The notes: a model not told the origin generated them from the letters alone. Counted from the first letter of the stretch, positions 45,659 to 55,435 are shown. The stretch: 64,000 nt of DNA from Niveibacterium sp. 24ML (GCF_026586805.1 NZ_JAPFHA010000009.1:62001-126000), one strand, 5' to 3'. Translations and numbers: made by a program.

Positions 45659-45703
45659 AAGGGGGTGATCTGCTTTGCGGCGGATCGCCCCTTCCTCATT
45701 TTT
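45659..45703 (+). terminator. Terminator after lon
   Basis: AAGGGG (45659-45664) pairs with CCCCTT (45688-45693), extended by an inner GATC/GATC pairing with small bulges, and followed by TTCCTCATTTTT. It separates lon from the independently promoted hupB. Confidence 0.6.
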
Positions 45704-45741
45704 GGCCTGCGCCGTCCCCGTCGGATCCGCCGCAAAGCGGC

Positions 45742-45771
45742 TTGACACCGCGCTTTCCGCTCGTTTATAAA
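45742..45771 (+). promoter_or_regulatory. Sigma70 promoter of hupB
   Basis: A perfect -35 TTGACA (45742-45747) and a good -10 TATAAA (45766-45771) with an 18-bp spacer, about 100 bp upstream of the hupB start. The match suits a highly expressed nucleoid protein. Confidence 0.75.
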
Positions 45772-45872
45772 GTCCTGACAGGCTTTTGGATGCGTGGGAA
45801 TTGGCATTTACCCGCGCCAGCATTGGCTTGCAGGATTCCATTTCCCACTACCGAAAAAATGAGGGGGCTTTT

Positions 45873-46145
45873 GTGAACAAATCCGAGCTGATCGAAGTCA
45901 TTGCAAAGCAGGCTGAAATTTCAAAAGCTGCGGCGGGGCGCGCGCTGGACGCAACCATTGCTGCCGTCAAACAATCGTTGAAAAAGGGTAATGACGTTAC
46001 CCTTGTTGGGTTTGGTACCTTCTCGGTAGGCAAGCGCGCGGCGCGAACTGGCCGCAATCCGCGCACTGGGGCCACAATCAAGATCAAGGCGGCCAAGGTG
46101 CCAAAGTTCCGCCCTGGCAAAGCTTTGAAGGATGCGCTAAACTAA
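45873..46145 (+). CDS. hupB: DNA-binding protein HU-beta
   Basis: Histone-like nucleoid protein of 90 aa. [20 protein letters not shown] at the N-terminus and [20 protein letters not shown] with [20 protein letters not shown] at the DNA-binding arm are the HU signature. The start is the GTG at 45873, preceded by GAGGGGG at good spacing; the frame is open to 45786 but the extension is not HU-like. Two tRNA genes follow closely. Confidence 0.96.
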   Translation: MNKSELIEVIAKQAEISKAAAGRALDATIAAVKQSLKKGNDVTLVGFGTFSVGKRAARTGRNPRTGATIKIKAAKVPKFRPGKALKDALN

Positions 46146-46191
46146 TGCGCTTTACTGGCTCGCTGCTGAATCGGTTGCGGGTCGGCAAGGC

Positions 46192-46267
46192 GGGTGCTTA
46201 GCTCAGTTGGTAGAGCGTCGCCCTTACAAGGCGAATGTCGGCGGTTCGAGCCCGTCAGCACCCACCA
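46192..46267 (+). tRNA. tRNA-Val (anticodon TAC)
   Basis: A 76-nt cloverleaf: acceptor GGGTGCT / AGCACCC, D-arm GCTC...GAGC, anticodon stem TCGCC / GGCGA with loop CTTACAA (anticodon TAC), T-arm with GGTTCGAGCC, discriminator A and encoded CCA. Confidence 0.96.
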
Positions 46268-46294
46268 GCCATGGCTGGCTGGACAATCAAGCGC

Positions 46295-46371
46295 GGAGTG
46301 GTAGTTCAGTCGGTTAGAATACCGGCCTGTCACGCCGGGGGTCGCGGGTTCGAGTCCCGTCCACTCCGCCA
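46295..46371 (+). tRNA. tRNA-Asp (anticodon GTC)
   Basis: A 77-nt cloverleaf: acceptor GGAGTGG / CCACTCC, anticodon loop CTGTCAC (anticodon GTC), T-arm GCGGGTTCGAGTCCCGT, discriminator G and encoded CCA. It differs from E. coli tRNA-Asp only in a few stem pairs. It lies 27 bp after tRNA-Val and is probably co-transcribed. Confidence 0.96.
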
Positions 46372-46376
46372 ACACG

Positions 46377-46401
46377 AGGCGAACGGAAGTTCGCCTTTTT
46401 T
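46377..46401 (+). terminator. Rho-independent terminator after tRNA-Asp
   Basis: AGGCGAAC (46377-46384), loop GGAA, GTTCGCCT (46389-46396), then a run of six T. It is a textbook intrinsic terminator ending the hupB/tRNA region. Confidence 0.9.
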
Positions 46402-46433
46402 GTATCCACTTTTCTTGGTCCCCCGTTCGAAGC

Positions 46434-48335
46434 ATGTTCGACGCCGTCCGCAGTAACAAACGCATTGTCCAGGTCATTCTGGCGCTCATCGCGATTACCT
46501 TCGCGTTCTTTGGTATCGAGTCCTACCTGCAGTTTCTGGGTAAGGATGATTACGTTGCGAAGGTGGGTCGAAGCAAGATTACCGCGCAAGAGTTGGATCA
46601 AGCCTTGCGTGAAGAGCAGGACCGGCTGCGCAGTCAGCTCGGTGAGGCGTTTGATCCTTCCATCATGCAGCGGCCGGAGCTCAAGCGCTCGGTGGTGGAT
46701 GGTCTGGTCAATCAGCGCTTGTTGCGCTTGCAGCTGGACTCAAGCGGCATGCGTGCAACGCCTGAATCGCTCCGGCAGATGATTGCGGGCATCCCCGCGT
46801 TTCAGGAAGAGGGCAAATTCTCGCAGAAGCGCTATGAGCAAATGCTTGCCGCTCGCGGGTACTCGCCCGATCGCTTTGAGGCCGGCCTTGCGCAGGATCT
46901 GGCGCAGCAGCAACTGATTGCTGGCGTGGGGCGTTCTGCGATTGTGCCGGCCGCGGTTGTTGACCGCTGGCTCACGTTGCAGGATGAGACGCGCGAAGTT
47001 TCCATGTGGTCATTGTCTGCGGCGACTTATCTGCCACAGGTGAAGCTGGCTGCAGATGCTGCCCAGAAGGATTACGACGCGAACAAGGCTCGCTACGAAA
47101 CGCCGGAGCAGGTGAAGGTCGAGTATCTGGTGCTTTCGCAGGATGAGCTTGGCGCTCAGGTTAGCGTGTCAGACGATGAGATTCGCAAGCAGTACGATGC
47201 GGACCCCAAGCGCTACGCGGCGCCGGAGGAGCGTCGCGCACGGCATATCCTGATCGAGGCCGCCAAGGATGCCGGCGCCGACAAGCGCGCTGCGGCCAAG
47301 GCCAAGGCAGAGGCGCTGCATAAGCAAGTTGTGGCCAAGCCCGATTCCTTTGCTGTGCTGGCTAAGGCGAATTCGCAGGATCCCGGCTCGGCGGCGAATG
47401 GCGGTGATCTTGGGTTCTTCGCGCGTGGCGCGATGGTGAAACCCTTCGAGGATGCCGCCTTCGGCCTTAAGGTTGGGCAGATCAGCGCAGTTGTCGAGAC
47501 CGACTATGGCTATCACATTATTCAGCTCGAAGAGGTACGCGGTGGCGGTGTGAAGTCGTTTGATCAGGTCAAGGGTGAGATCGCCGTCGAGCTCAAGCAG
47601 TCGGCTGCCGCAAAGCGCTATGCGGAAGTCGCCGACAGCTTCGGTAATACGGTTTACGAGCAACCCGATAGTCTCAAGCCTGCTGCGGAGAAGTACAAGC
47701 TTGTGCTTCGTCAAAGCGACTGGATTGCCAAAGGCGGCCGTGGGCTCCCGGCGCCCTTCAACAATGAGAAGGTGATGGCGGCCGTGTTCTCGGCTGACTC
47801 GGTCAAGAATAGCCGCAACACTGAGGCGATCGATCTTGGCAACAACTCGATGGTTTCGCTTCGCGTGCTGGAGCACAAAGCAGCGGCGATCCGTCCGTTT
47901 GCAGAGGTGCGTGCTGCGATCGAGCAGAAGCTCACGGTTGACGAGGCAATCAAGCTGGCAGCCAAGGATGGCGAGGCGCAGATCGCCAAGCTTCGCAAGG
48001 GTGAGGCTGTTGAAGCCAAGTTCGGTCAAACGGGTGAGGTGTCGCGCGCCAAGCCGGGGCCTTTGCCCTTGGATGCGCTGAAGGCCGTGTTCCGCACGCC
48101 GGTCGACAAGTTGCCTGCATTCGCTGGCATCGAAGTTCCGGGGCAGGGTTACGCGGTGTTCAAGATCTCGAAGGTGACCAAGCCTGCCTTGGCGCCGAAC
48201 GACCCGCGTCGCGCTGATCTCGCGTCGCAGTACGGGCGCCTGTTGGCGGAAGAGGATTTGCGTGCCTACGTGGCCGCCCTGCGGGACCGCTATCCGGTGA
48301 AGTTGAGCAAGTCAGCGGGCGACGCCAAGGAGTAA
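46434..48335 (+). CDS. ppiD: Peptidyl-prolyl cis-trans isomerase PpiD (SurA-like periplasmic chaperone)
   Basis: Membrane-anchored periplasmic folding factor, 633 aa. One N-terminal membrane helix (about residues 12-34, [19 protein letters not shown]), a SurA_N-type chaperone region, one parvulin rotamase domain (about 255-365; [33 protein letters not shown] and [12 protein letters not shown]) and a long C-terminal part match PpiD. It lies just after the tRNA terminator. The family helps newly exported proteins at the Sec translocon. Confidence 0.94.
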   Translation: MFDAVRSNKRIVQVILALIAITFAFFGIESYLQFLGKDDYVAKVGRSKITAQELDQALREEQDRLRSQLGEAFDPSIMQRPELKRSVVDGLVNQRLLRLQLDSSGMRATPESLRQMIAGIPAFQEEGKFSQKRYEQMLAARGYSPDRFEAGLAQDLAQQQLIAGVGRSAIVPAAVVDRWLTLQDETREVSMWSLSAATYLPQVKLAADAAQKDYDANKARYETPEQVKVEYLVLSQDELGAQVSVSDDEIRKQYDADPKRYAAPEERRARHILIEAAKDAGADKRAAAKAKAEALHKQVVAKPDSFAVLAKANSQDPGSAANGGDLGFFARGAMVKPFEDAAFGLKVGQISAVVETDYGYHIIQLEEVRGGGVKSFDQVKGEIAVELKQSAAAKRYAEVADSFGNTVYEQPDSLKPAAEKYKLVLRQSDWIAKGGRGLPAPFNNEKVMAAVFSADSVKNSRNTEAIDLGNNSMVSLRVLEHKAAAIRPFAEVRAAIEQKLTVDEAIKLAAKDGEAQIAKLRKGEAVEAKFGQTGEVSRAKPGPLPLDALKAVFRTPVDKLPAFAGIEVPGQGYAVFKISKVTKPALAPNDPRRADLASQYGRLLAEEDLRAYVAALRDRYPVKLSKSAGDAKE

Positions 48336-48355
48336 GTCCGGCGTTTGTCAAAAAG

Positions 48356-48380
48356 AAACGGGCCCGATCGGGCCCGTTTT
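48356..48380. terminator. Bidirectional terminator between ppiD and fabI
   Basis: AAACGGGCCC / GGGCCCGTTT, a perfect 10-bp stem around the loop GATC. A TTTT run follows on the plus strand and a TTTCTTTTT run on the minus strand, so it can stop both convergent genes. Confidence 0.9.
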
Positions 48381-48407
48381 CATTTGTATTGATGCCGCTG
48401 GCTGGTG

Positions 48408-49193
48408 TCAGTCGGCGGTACCCAATGCGGTGGTGTTGAAGCCTGCATCCACGTACATGACTTCGCCCGTGATGCCGGAGGCCAGGTCGGAGCACATGAA
48501 TGCGGCGGCGTTGCCGACTTCTTCGATCGTCACGTTACGGCGCAGCGGAGCGTGCTTCTCATTGAAACCAAGCAGCTTGCTGAAGTTGCCGATGCCGGAG
48601 GCCGCCAGCGTCTTGATCGGACCTGCCGAAATTGCGTTGACGCGCGTGCCTTCCGGGCCAAGGCAGGTTGCCATGTAGCGGACGGACGATTCAAGGCTGG
48701 CTTTGGCGAGGCCCATGATGTTGTAGTTCGGCATGGTGCGGACGGCGCCCAGATAGGACATGGTTAGCAGCGATCCGTTGCGGCCCTTCATCATCGGGCG
48801 AGCGGCCTTGGCCAGCGCCGGGAAGCTGTAGGCGCTGACTTCTTGCGAAATGCGGAATGCTTCGCGCGACAAGCCGTCGAGGAAGTCGCCCTCGAGCGCA
48901 TCTCCCGGTGCGAAAGCCAGTGAATGCACGATGCCATCGAGGCCGTCCCAGCGCTTGGCGAGGGCGTCGAACAGGCCGGTGATCTGGTCGTCTTCGCTGA
49001 CGTCACATGGGAAAACCATGTCCGAGCCGAATTCGGCTGCGAATTTTGAAAGCCGATCATGAAAGCGGTCGTTCTGATAGGTGAAGGCCAGTTCGGCGCC
49101 TTCACGGTGCATTGCCTTGGCGATGCCATAGGCGATGGAACGATTGCTGAGCAACCCGCAGATCAGGATGCGCTTGCCGGCGAGAAAACCCAT
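48408..49193 (-). CDS. fabI: Enoyl-[acyl-carrier-protein] reductase (NADH)
   Basis: Final reductase of fatty-acid elongation, 261 aa (E. coli FabI 262). It has the short-chain-dehydrogenase fold with the FabI-specific N-terminus ([20 protein letters not shown]) and the catalytic residues Y147, Y157 and K164 within [20 protein letters not shown] and the following AKASLE. The ATG has AAGGAGA seven bases upstream; the open frame extends to 49241. This is the triclosan-sensitive type by family. Confidence 0.97.
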   Translation of the reverse strand: MGFLAGKRILICGLLSNRSIAYGIAKAMHREGAELAFTYQNDRFHDRLSKFAAEFGSDMVFPCDVSEDDQITGLFDALAKRWDGLDGIVHSLAFAPGDALEGDFLDGLSREAFRISQEVSAYSFPALAKAARPMMKGRNGSLLTMSYLGAVRTMPNYNIMGLAKASLESSVRYMATCLGPEGTRVNAISAGPIKTLAASGIGNFSKLLGFNEKHAPLRRNVTIEEVGNAAAFMCSDLASGITGEVMYVDAGFNTTALGTAD

Positions 49194-49272
49194 ATACAGT
49201 CTCCTTGTAGCGAACCCACGATTATATCGGAGGTCGCGCATTAACCCTTAATTCTGCCGAGGCTGCAAAAGC

Positions 49273-50499
49273 GTGACCCATTGCGCAACGAATCCAGAAA
49301 CCAAGATCCTTTGCGGAGACGCATTGCGCGAACGGCGTGTCGCGCTGGAGGCAGCGTTGCTCGCCGGCGAGATTTTCTGGCGGGAGATGCCCTTTCGTGT
49401 ATCGCGGCCGGGCTGGGTTGATCGCTATCCAGAAATCGATGCCGAGTTGATGGCGATGTCGAGCGAAGGCCTGGCTGCCTTGCTGGACAACAATCTTGCG
49501 TTGGTGACCTGGCTGACGCAGCGCGCCGGGTTATCTGCGCTCTTTGCGGGGCTGATTGCCGTGCCGCGCGTGTCGCACGCCGCGGCGGATGCCGGCGATC
49601 CACGCCAAGTCTGGGGGATTCCCGGGCGCAAACTGCAACAGATTGAGGCTTTTCTCAGCAGCGCTGGTGAACTGACGGGTGATGCGCTGGAATGGTGCGC
49701 CGGCAAAGGGCATCTGGGGCGGTTGCATCAACTGCGAACCCATGCGCCCGTCGTCTCGCTTGAAATTGATGAAACCCTGTGCAGGCAGGGGCAGGCGCTG
49801 GCGGCGCGGGCGGGTGCTACTGCGCACCGGTTCGTTTGCGGTGACGCGCTGGCGCCCGATGCGGGCTTGTTGTTGAAGGGGCGTCATGCGCTGGCGCTAC
49901 ACGCCTGCGGTGACCTGCATCGCCGACTCGCCGAACACGCCGCGGCAAGGGGCAGTTTGGGGGTCGATATTGCACCGTGCTGCTACTACCGCTTGAGTAC
50001 GCCCGAGTATTCGCCTTTCTCTCGCGCGTCTCGCCTGCGGTTGACGCGTGACGATTTGCACCTTGCAGTGACCGAAACGGTTACGGCGCCAGCACGCGAG
50101 ATACGTGGACGCGATCGTGAAACAAGCTGGAAGCTTGCCTTTGTGGCTTGGCGCGAGCGTTCGCTGGGTGAGCCCTACCGCAGCTTCAAACCGGTGCCGG
50201 AGGCCTGGATGCGGCGTGATCTGGCGGACTTCCTGGCGCGAATGTGTGAGCGGGAGGGCATTTCACCGCCACCGGAGGCAGCGGTGCCGGCCTTGGAACG
50301 TGAGGCCCTGCATCGCTTGAACGTGATGATGCGGCGATCGGCAGTGCGGCTGGCCTTTCGCCGCGTGATGGAGCTTTGGCTCGTTTGTGATCTTGCCGAG
50401 CCTTTGCTCGGGGCGGGGTTTGAAGTCGGCATCCGTGAGTTCTGCGATCGGCGCCTCACGCCGCGAAACCTGCTGCTCAGCGCACGCCGCCCATCCTAG
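49273..50499 (+). CDS. SAM-dependent methyltransferase, Methyltransf_32-like
   Basis: A 408-aa protein. The Rossmann motif I is ALEWCAGKGHLGRLHQLRTH (about residue 140), followed by SLEIDETLCRQG and an ALHACGDLHRRLAEHAA strand, then DIAPCCYYRLSTPEYSPFS. The GKGHL and ACGDL elements are those of the Methyltransf_32 group, which includes GSTCD-like and tRNA/rRNA methyltransferase-like proteins. The substrate is unknown. It starts with GTG, divergent from fabI with a 79-bp gap and no obvious strong ribosome binding site. Confidence 0.75.
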   Translation: MTHCATNPETKILCGDALRERRVALEAALLAGEIFWREMPFRVSRPGWVDRYPEIDAELMAMSSEGLAALLDNNLALVTWLTQRAGLSALFAGLIAVPRVSHAAADAGDPRQVWGIPGRKLQQIEAFLSSAGELTGDALEWCAGKGHLGRLHQLRTHAPVVSLEIDETLCRQGQALAARAGATAHRFVCGDALAPDAGLLLKGRHALALHACGDLHRRLAEHAAARGSLGVDIAPCCYYRLSTPEYSPFSRASRLRLTRDDLHLAVTETVTAPAREIRGRDRETSWKLAFVAWRERSLGEPYRSFKPVPEAWMRRDLADFLARMCEREGISPPPEAAVPALEREALHRLNVMMRRSAVRLAFRRVMELWLVCDLAEPLLGAGFEVGIREFCDRRLTPRNLLLSARRPS

Positions 50500-50576
50500 G
50501 CTGGATCAAAGCCTGCCAAGGCGGCAGATGCTAGCCTGCGGCCTTCATTCCTCACGCCCCTGTTGTGCGAGCCCAG

Positions 50577-51926
50577 ATGTCCTCAAATCGAGATGGTTTC
50601 AGCTCTACCTTTGGCGTTCTTGCCGCGACCCTTGGCTCGGCGGTCGGCCTTGGCAACATCTGGAAGTTCCCGTACCTGACCGGCAGCAACGGTGGCGCGG
50701 GCTTTCTGCTGGTCTATCTGCTGGCCACCTTGCTGGTGGGCCTGCCCGTGATGATTGCGGAGATCGCGATCGGGCGCGCGGCGCGCGGTGACGCGGTCAG
50801 CGCATTCGAACGCCTGCGGCCCGGGCGTGGCTGGGGCATGATTGGCGTGATGGGCTTGCTGGCCGCATTGTTGATCATGGCGTTCTATAGCGAGGTGGCC
50901 GGCTGGGTATTCGCGTATGTCGCGAAGGCGGCGGCCGGTGGTCTGCTCAGCAGTGACCCGAAGCTGCTCTCCGACGCGTTTGGTGCCCTGGTTGCGGACC
51001 CGGTCAGTGCCTTGATGTGGCAGTGGGTGGTGCTGGCGCTGGTGGGGGGCATCCTCTCGTTCGGGGTGTCGCGCGGAATTGAAGCGGTCACCAAGCGACT
51101 GATGCCCATCCTGTTCCTGCTGCTGGTGCTGATCTGTGTGCGCGGGCTGACCTTGCCAGGCGCGAGCGCCGGCCTTGCCTTCCTGTTCAGTCCCGATTTT
51201 TCGAAGATCACGCCCGCGGTCGTGCTGGTTGCGGTGGGCCTGGCCTTCTTCAAATTGTCGATCGGCATGGGAACGATGGTGACCTACGGCAGCTACTTCC
51301 GCGCCGATCAGAACATCCCGATGACCGCAACACGGGTGATGCTCGCGGACCTTACCGTCTCGATGCTCGCGGGCATTGCGATTTTCCCGGCGGTGTTCGC
51401 GTTTGGGTTCAAGCCCGAGGCGGGGCCTTCGCTGGTCTTCATCACGATTCCGGCGGTGTTCGCCGGCATGCCTGGCGGCGCATTCTTCATGGTGGCGTTT
51501 TTTGTGCTGACGGCGTTTGCGGCGCTGGGCGCGATGCTCTCGATCGTTGAGGTGCCGGTGGCCGTCATTGCCGAGCGCTTCGGTCTGAAGCGCTGGCAGG
51601 CGGCGCTGATCAGCGTGGGGGTGATTGGCGCGGTCGGGTCGTTGGCCGCCTTGTCGGGCAGCCTGACTGCGGATTGGAAGCTGTTCGGGCTCAATCCGTT
51701 TGATTTGTTCGACTTTGTCTCATCGAACCTGCTGCTACCGGCCGGGGGCATCCTGATTGCGCTGTTTGTTGGCCATTCTTGGGGGCGCGGGGCCTGGTTG
51801 CGTGAGCTCTCCAACGATGGCGCACTGGCGAATCAGGCCCTTGCGGGGGCGCTGTTCGTGCTGGTTCGCTGGGTATCGCCGGTGTTGATTGCGCTGGTGA
51901 TGCTCAAGGGGCTCGGGGCTTTCTGA
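50577..51926 (+). CDS. Neurotransmitter:sodium symporter (NSS/SNF family) transporter
   Basis: A 449-aa sodium-coupled transporter of the LeuT fold with about eleven to twelve helices. The helix-1 signature LGSAVGLGNIWKFPYLTGSN, followed by GGAGFLLVYL, forms the Na+ and substrate site; YGSYFRADQNIP is the conserved extramembrane loop after helix 6. Bacterial members carry amino acids such as tryptophan, tyrosine or leucine; the substrate is not predictable here. The ATG at 50577 is chosen over a GTG at 50565. It is convergent with the HDOD gene, only 5 bp apart. Confidence 0.88.
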   Translation: MSSNRDGFSSTFGVLAATLGSAVGLGNIWKFPYLTGSNGGAGFLLVYLLATLLVGLPVMIAEIAIGRAARGDAVSAFERLRPGRGWGMIGVMGLLAALLIMAFYSEVAGWVFAYVAKAAAGGLLSSDPKLLSDAFGALVADPVSALMWQWVVLALVGGILSFGVSRGIEAVTKRLMPILFLLLVLICVRGLTLPGASAGLAFLFSPDFSKITPAVVLVAVGLAFFKLSIGMGTMVTYGSYFRADQNIPMTATRVMLADLTVSMLAGIAIFPAVFAFGFKPEAGPSLVFITIPAVFAGMPGGAFFMVAFFVLTAFAALGAMLSIVEVPVAVIAERFGLKRWQAALISVGVIGAVGSLAALSGSLTADWKLFGLNPFDLFDFVSSNLLLPAGGILIALFVGHSWGRGAWLRELSNDGALANQALAGALFVLVRWVSPVLIALVMLKGLGAF

Positions 51927-51931
51927 GCGGC

Positions 51932-52801
51932 TCAAGGGTCGATTTCGGCCAGCACCGGCTTGACGCGCTCGTGCAGTGAGGCGAACCCCTCCGGGCTCAC
52001 CTCAAGCAGGCGTAGCGAGGCTTCGCCGAGCTTTTCCCACTCGCAGGTGACGCTCAGTCCGGTTGCGTCCTGATACAGATGCTCGGCCAGATGCACCATC
52101 GCGATCATTCGCTGCGATGCTGCGGGAAGCCCGCTGCTGCCTGACAGGACCATCACGTCGTGGTGGTGGCGGATCGCAAGGCAGGTCTCTTCCGGCATCC
52201 ACCAGCTCTGGGCGAGCAGGCAGCCCACGATGGCGTGGTTGGTGGGGTGGCGCGTCTCTTCGACGTCGGTAAAGCGTTGCTCGCGGGCTTCGTTGGCCAG
52301 TTTGAGCGTGGCACCGTAGTCGCTGTATTTGCGCATCAAGACCGGGATGCCGCAGTCGCGAAAGAGCCCGAAGGTGTAGGCCTCTTCGGCACGGATGCCG
52401 TTGCGGGTGCCCAGTTCCTGTGCAAGCCACCCGGCAACGATTGCAAGCCGGGCCGAGGCGTCCCAGAAACGTTCGAGTGCCGGCACCGACACAAAGACCT
52501 TGCGCAGCACAAGGCCGGCGATAGCGCGACTGGCGACATCCAGCCCCAACATCATCAAGGCTTGCGAGACGGTGCGGGCGCGGAAGCGGAAGCCGAAGTA
52601 GGGCGAGTTGGCGGTCTTCATGAGCCCCGCCGCGAGGCTGACATCGCTGGAGATCAGCGTCGCAAGGCGGTTGAAGTCCGGCGCGTCCTTGAGCATTTCG
52701 GCGCCGATGCTGTCGAGAATGCGCGGCCGCGGCGGGATGCCGATGTCGCGGATTGCACTGTCGAGTACACCGTCGATCCCTGCTGCTTGCTCGGGGCTCA
52801 T
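51932..52801 (-). CDS. HDOD domain signalling protein
   Basis: A 289-aa protein made almost entirely of an HDOD domain (about residues 20-215): PPRPRILDSIGAEMLKDAPD, LISSDVSLAAGLMKTANSPY, FRARTVSQALMMLGLDVASR and AYTFGLFRDCGIPVLM are typical, and a later HH pair (AIRHHHDV) is present. HDOD proteins are HD-like regulators without the full metal HD pair. The ATG follows AAGGAAGG and overlaps the stop of the upstream GGDEF-EAL gene by 4 bp, so the two are translated together. Confidence 0.88.
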   Translation of the reverse strand: MSPEQAAGIDGVLDSAIRDIGIPPRPRILDSIGAEMLKDAPDFNRLATLISSDVSLAAGLMKTANSPYFGFRFRARTVSQALMMLGLDVASRAIAGLVLRKVFVSVPALERFWDASARLAIVAGWLAQELGTRNGIRAEEAYTFGLFRDCGIPVLMRKYSDYGATLKLANEAREQRFTDVEETRHPTNHAIVGCLLAQSWWMPEETCLAIRHHHDVMVLSGSSGLPAASQRMIAMVHLAEHLYQDATGLSVTCEWEKLGEASLRLLEVSPEGFASLHERVKPVLAEIDP

Positions 52802-54099
52802 GTCGCCTTCCTTTTTTGCATCCAGGCTACCAGCGAGTCGCCATCCATCGGGCGCGCATGCAAAAAGCCCTGGATTGCGTCGACCCCGACGTCTTCCAGT
52901 GACTGGAGCTGCTCGCGCGTTTCGACGCCCTCTGCCACCACGGTCATGCCCAGCTCGCGTGCCATGTGGGTGATTGCGCGGACAATCGCCAGCGCACGCA
53001 AATCGTGCGGGAGCACCTTGACGAAGGCCCGGTCGATCTTGAGTTTGCTGGCCGGGATGTCCTTGAGCGTTGCGAGGCAAGAGTACCCGGTGCCGAAATC
53101 ATCGATCGATAGTGACACGCCGGCCATTTTCGCTGCCAGCAGGTTGCTTTGCACTACCTCCGAGACGTCCATGAAGAGGGATTCGGTCAACTCGAGCTCG
53201 ATCAGTTCGGGTGCTACGTCGCTGCAAAGCAGTGCGGCATGCAGGGCTTGCGAGAATTTGGGGGCGGTCAGCTGGGCGCGCGAGACGTTGATGGCGACCT
53301 TGGTGCCCATGCCAAGACCAGCAAGCCGGTGGGCGAACAGGGCGCCGTGCAGCATGCTCCATTCGCCCAGGCGCACCACAAGGCCGGTCTTTTCTGCCAC
53401 CGGGATGAAGTGCGCCGGTGACACCGATTCGCCGTCGGCGGTGCAACGCATCAGGGCCTCGACGGCGTGAATGCTGCCGTCCAGCGCCAGAATGGGTTGG
53501 TAGTGCAGTGCCAGTCCGCCGGTTTCCAGGGCCAGGTGCAGCTTGTTTTCCACCGCCAGTTCTTCGCGCGCGAGCAGGGTGCCCAGGCGCCCGGTCACGC
53601 GCTCGGCACCGGAAACGACCATGCGGTCGCCACCGAGGCGTTTGGCTTCGATCATCGCCCGATCGGCCCGTTCAAGCACGCTGACGGCGTCTTCGTCGGT
53701 TTCGCGCTGGGCGATGCCGATGCTGCCGGTGGGGTAGAGGCGGATGTTGCCCACTTCAAGCGGCGATTTGATGCAGTCCAGCAGATCGGCTGCGATCTGC
53801 TCGGCAGCACTGGCATGCGGGCCTTGCGCAAGGAAGACGAACTCGTCGCCGCCCATGCGGCATGGGTGCGCGCGATTGGCGACCCGCTCCGCCATGCGGC
53901 TGGCCATGCGCGCCAGCACCGCGTCACCCCCCAGATGACCAAATGACTCATTGACCATCTTGAAACGGTCCAGATCTAGCCAGATGATGGCGAACGGCTC
54001 GCTCACGCCTGCATGCGGGCCAAGCAGTTCGCTTACCAGCGTCAGGCAGCCGGCGCGATCACGGAACCCGGTCAACGCATCAATGTGTTCGGGTGGCAT
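52798..54099 (-). CDS. GGDEF-EAL c-di-GMP protein, compact form
   Basis: A 433-aa protein with no sensor domain: the GGDEF domain starts at residue 1 (HIDALTGFRDR) and has the intact signature at 83-87, but there is no RxxD I-site five residues before it. The EAL domain is intact (EAL at 214-216; ELELTESLFMD; IDDFGTGYSCLATLKDIPAS), so phosphodiesterase activity is the more likely main function. It overlaps the HDOD gene by 4 bp and forms a two-gene signalling unit with it. Confidence 0.9.
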   Translation of the reverse strand: MPPEHIDALTGFRDRAGCLTLVSELLGPHAGVSEPFAIIWLDLDRFKMVNESFGHLGGDAVLARMASRMAERVANRAHPCRMGGDEFVFLAQGPHASAAEQIAADLLDCIKSPLEVGNIRLYPTGSIGIAQRETDEDAVSVLERADRAMIEAKRLGGDRMVVSGAERVTGRLGTLLAREELAVENKLHLALETGGLALHYQPILALDGSIHAVEALMRCTADGESVSPAHFIPVAEKTGLVVRLGEWSMLHGALFAHRLAGLGMGTKVAINVSRAQLTAPKFSQALHAALLCSDVAPELIELELTESLFMDVSEVVQSNLLAAKMAGVSLSIDDFGTGYSCLATLKDIPASKLKIDRAFVKVLPHDLRALAIVRAITHMARELGMTVVAEGVETREQLQSLEDVGVDAIQGFLHARPMDGDSLVAWMQKRKAT

Positions 54100-54224
54100 A
54101 GACCTCGTTCGGACAAGGGGCGGTGCGCTAGTCGCGCCGTTATCAACGTTGTCGGCCGAGCTTGCGGCGACTTGAGCCGGGGGAAACCCGGATTGCCCTT
54201 GGCGATTGGGCGAGGGCCCGGATC

Positions 54225-55355
54225 TCAGCCGCCGGGCCGTGTGCGGAAGGCGCTGTGCTCGCTCAGTTCGTCCACATACGCGCTGATTCCCGCGCGTTCT
54301 CGTTGCAGATGGCGGCCGACTGCATCGTCAAGCCCGGGGTCCGCCAGCCAATGCAGCGAGGTGGTTTGCACCGGGTCCATGCCCCGCGCCAGCTTGTGCT
54401 CGCCCTGTGCGCCGCCTTCAAAGCGCTTGAGCCCGCGCGCAATGGCGTACTCGATACCCTGGTGATAGCAGGCCTCGAAGTGCAGGCAGGGCACGTATTC
54501 CACTGCGCCCCAGTAGCGGCCATACAGCGCCTGTTCGTCGCGCAGCATCAGGCTGGCAGCGATCGGGCTTGCGCCGCGCTCCGCCACCACCAGCACACAG
54601 GCCTGCGGCAGGCGTTCGCCCAGTTGCAGGAAGAAATCGAGCGTGAGGTAAGGCGTTGAGCGGTGCAGGGCGTAGGTGACTTCATAGCAGCGGACAAAGA
54701 AGGCCCAATCGGCCGCTGTGATGTCCGGCCCCTCGATCCAGCGCAGGCTTACACCGGCCTCGCTGACCTTGCGCCGTTCCTGCCGGATCTTCTTGCGCTT
54801 GTCGTGCGACATGCGGGCAAGGAAGTCGTCGAAGCACTGCTCGCCGGCGCTGTGCCAGTGAAACTGCACCGCATGGCGGCGGTGCATACCGAGCGCGTCG
54901 CCGGCGGCCAGCGTGGCCTCATCGGCAAACAGGATGTGAAGCGAGCCAAGTCCGTTGCTGCGGCTAACTTCAATTACGCCCGCAAGCAGGGCGCGGCGGT
55001 GCGCATCCTCGCGGGCAAGTGTGCGCAGCCCGGGAACCGGCGAGAACGGAATGGCCGCCAGCGCCTTCGGGTAATAGCGGATGCCGGCGCGCTCGCTTGC
55101 TTCGGCCCAAGCCCAGTCGAACACGAACTCACCGTAGGAATGCGATTTTGCGTACAGCGGCATCGCGGCGAGTAACTGGCCGTTGTCGCCGCGCAGGGTC
55201 GCGTGCATCGGTTGCCAGCCGCTGTCGCCACCAACGCAAGCCGTGCGCTCCAGTCCATCCAGAAAGGCGTGCTGGAGGAAGGGCTGGGCGCCGGCCAGCG
55301 CGTTCCATTCCTCTGGCAAAATGCGCGCAATCGCAGGCAGTATCTCGATCTGCAT
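54225..55355 (-). CDS. FemAB-like acyltransferase (COG3146/DUF482, GNAT fold)
   Basis: A 376-aa cytoplasmic protein of the DUF482 family of FemAB/GNAT-like proteins, sometimes called peptidogalycan biosynthesis proteins. Hallmarks are PFLQHAFLDGLERTACVGGD, GWQPMHATLRGDNGQLLAAM, MSHDKRKKIRQERRKV, then YHQGIEYAIARGLKRFEGGA and HKLARGMDPVQTTSLHWLAD. The substrate is unknown; an amino-acyl or acetyl transfer is inferred from the fold. It stands alone, 125 bp from the GGDEF-EAL gene on the same strand and divergent from a DUF2062 gene (80 bp). Confidence 0.8.
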   Translation of the reverse strand: MQIEILPAIARILPEEWNALAGAQPFLQHAFLDGLERTACVGGDSGWQPMHATLRGDNGQLLAAMPLYAKSHSYGEFVFDWAWAEASERAGIRYYPKALAAIPFSPVPGLRTLAREDAHRRALLAGVIEVSRSNGLGSLHILFADEATLAAGDALGMHRRHAVQFHWHSAGEQCFDDFLARMSHDKRKKIRQERRKVSEAGVSLRWIEGPDITAADWAFFVRCYEVTYALHRSTPYLTLDFFLQLGERLPQACVLVVAERGASPIAASLMLRDEQALYGRYWGAVEYVPCLHFEACYHQGIEYAIARGLKRFEGGAQGEHKLARGMDPVQTTSLHWLADPGLDDAVGRHLQRERAGISAYVDELSEHSAFRTRPGG

Positions 55356-55435
55356 CAGCGCTTCCGGGCCTGGAAGTGTGTTTCCGGGAACTGCAACCTG
55401 CGATGGCTGACTAACTTCAACTGAGCGCCCCTGTT

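Noticed and set aside
46192-46401. tRNA-Val/tRNA-Asp pair as an integration site for a mobile island
   Set aside because: No integrase gene, no duplicated tRNA 3' end and a normal conserved gene (ppiD) directly downstream.
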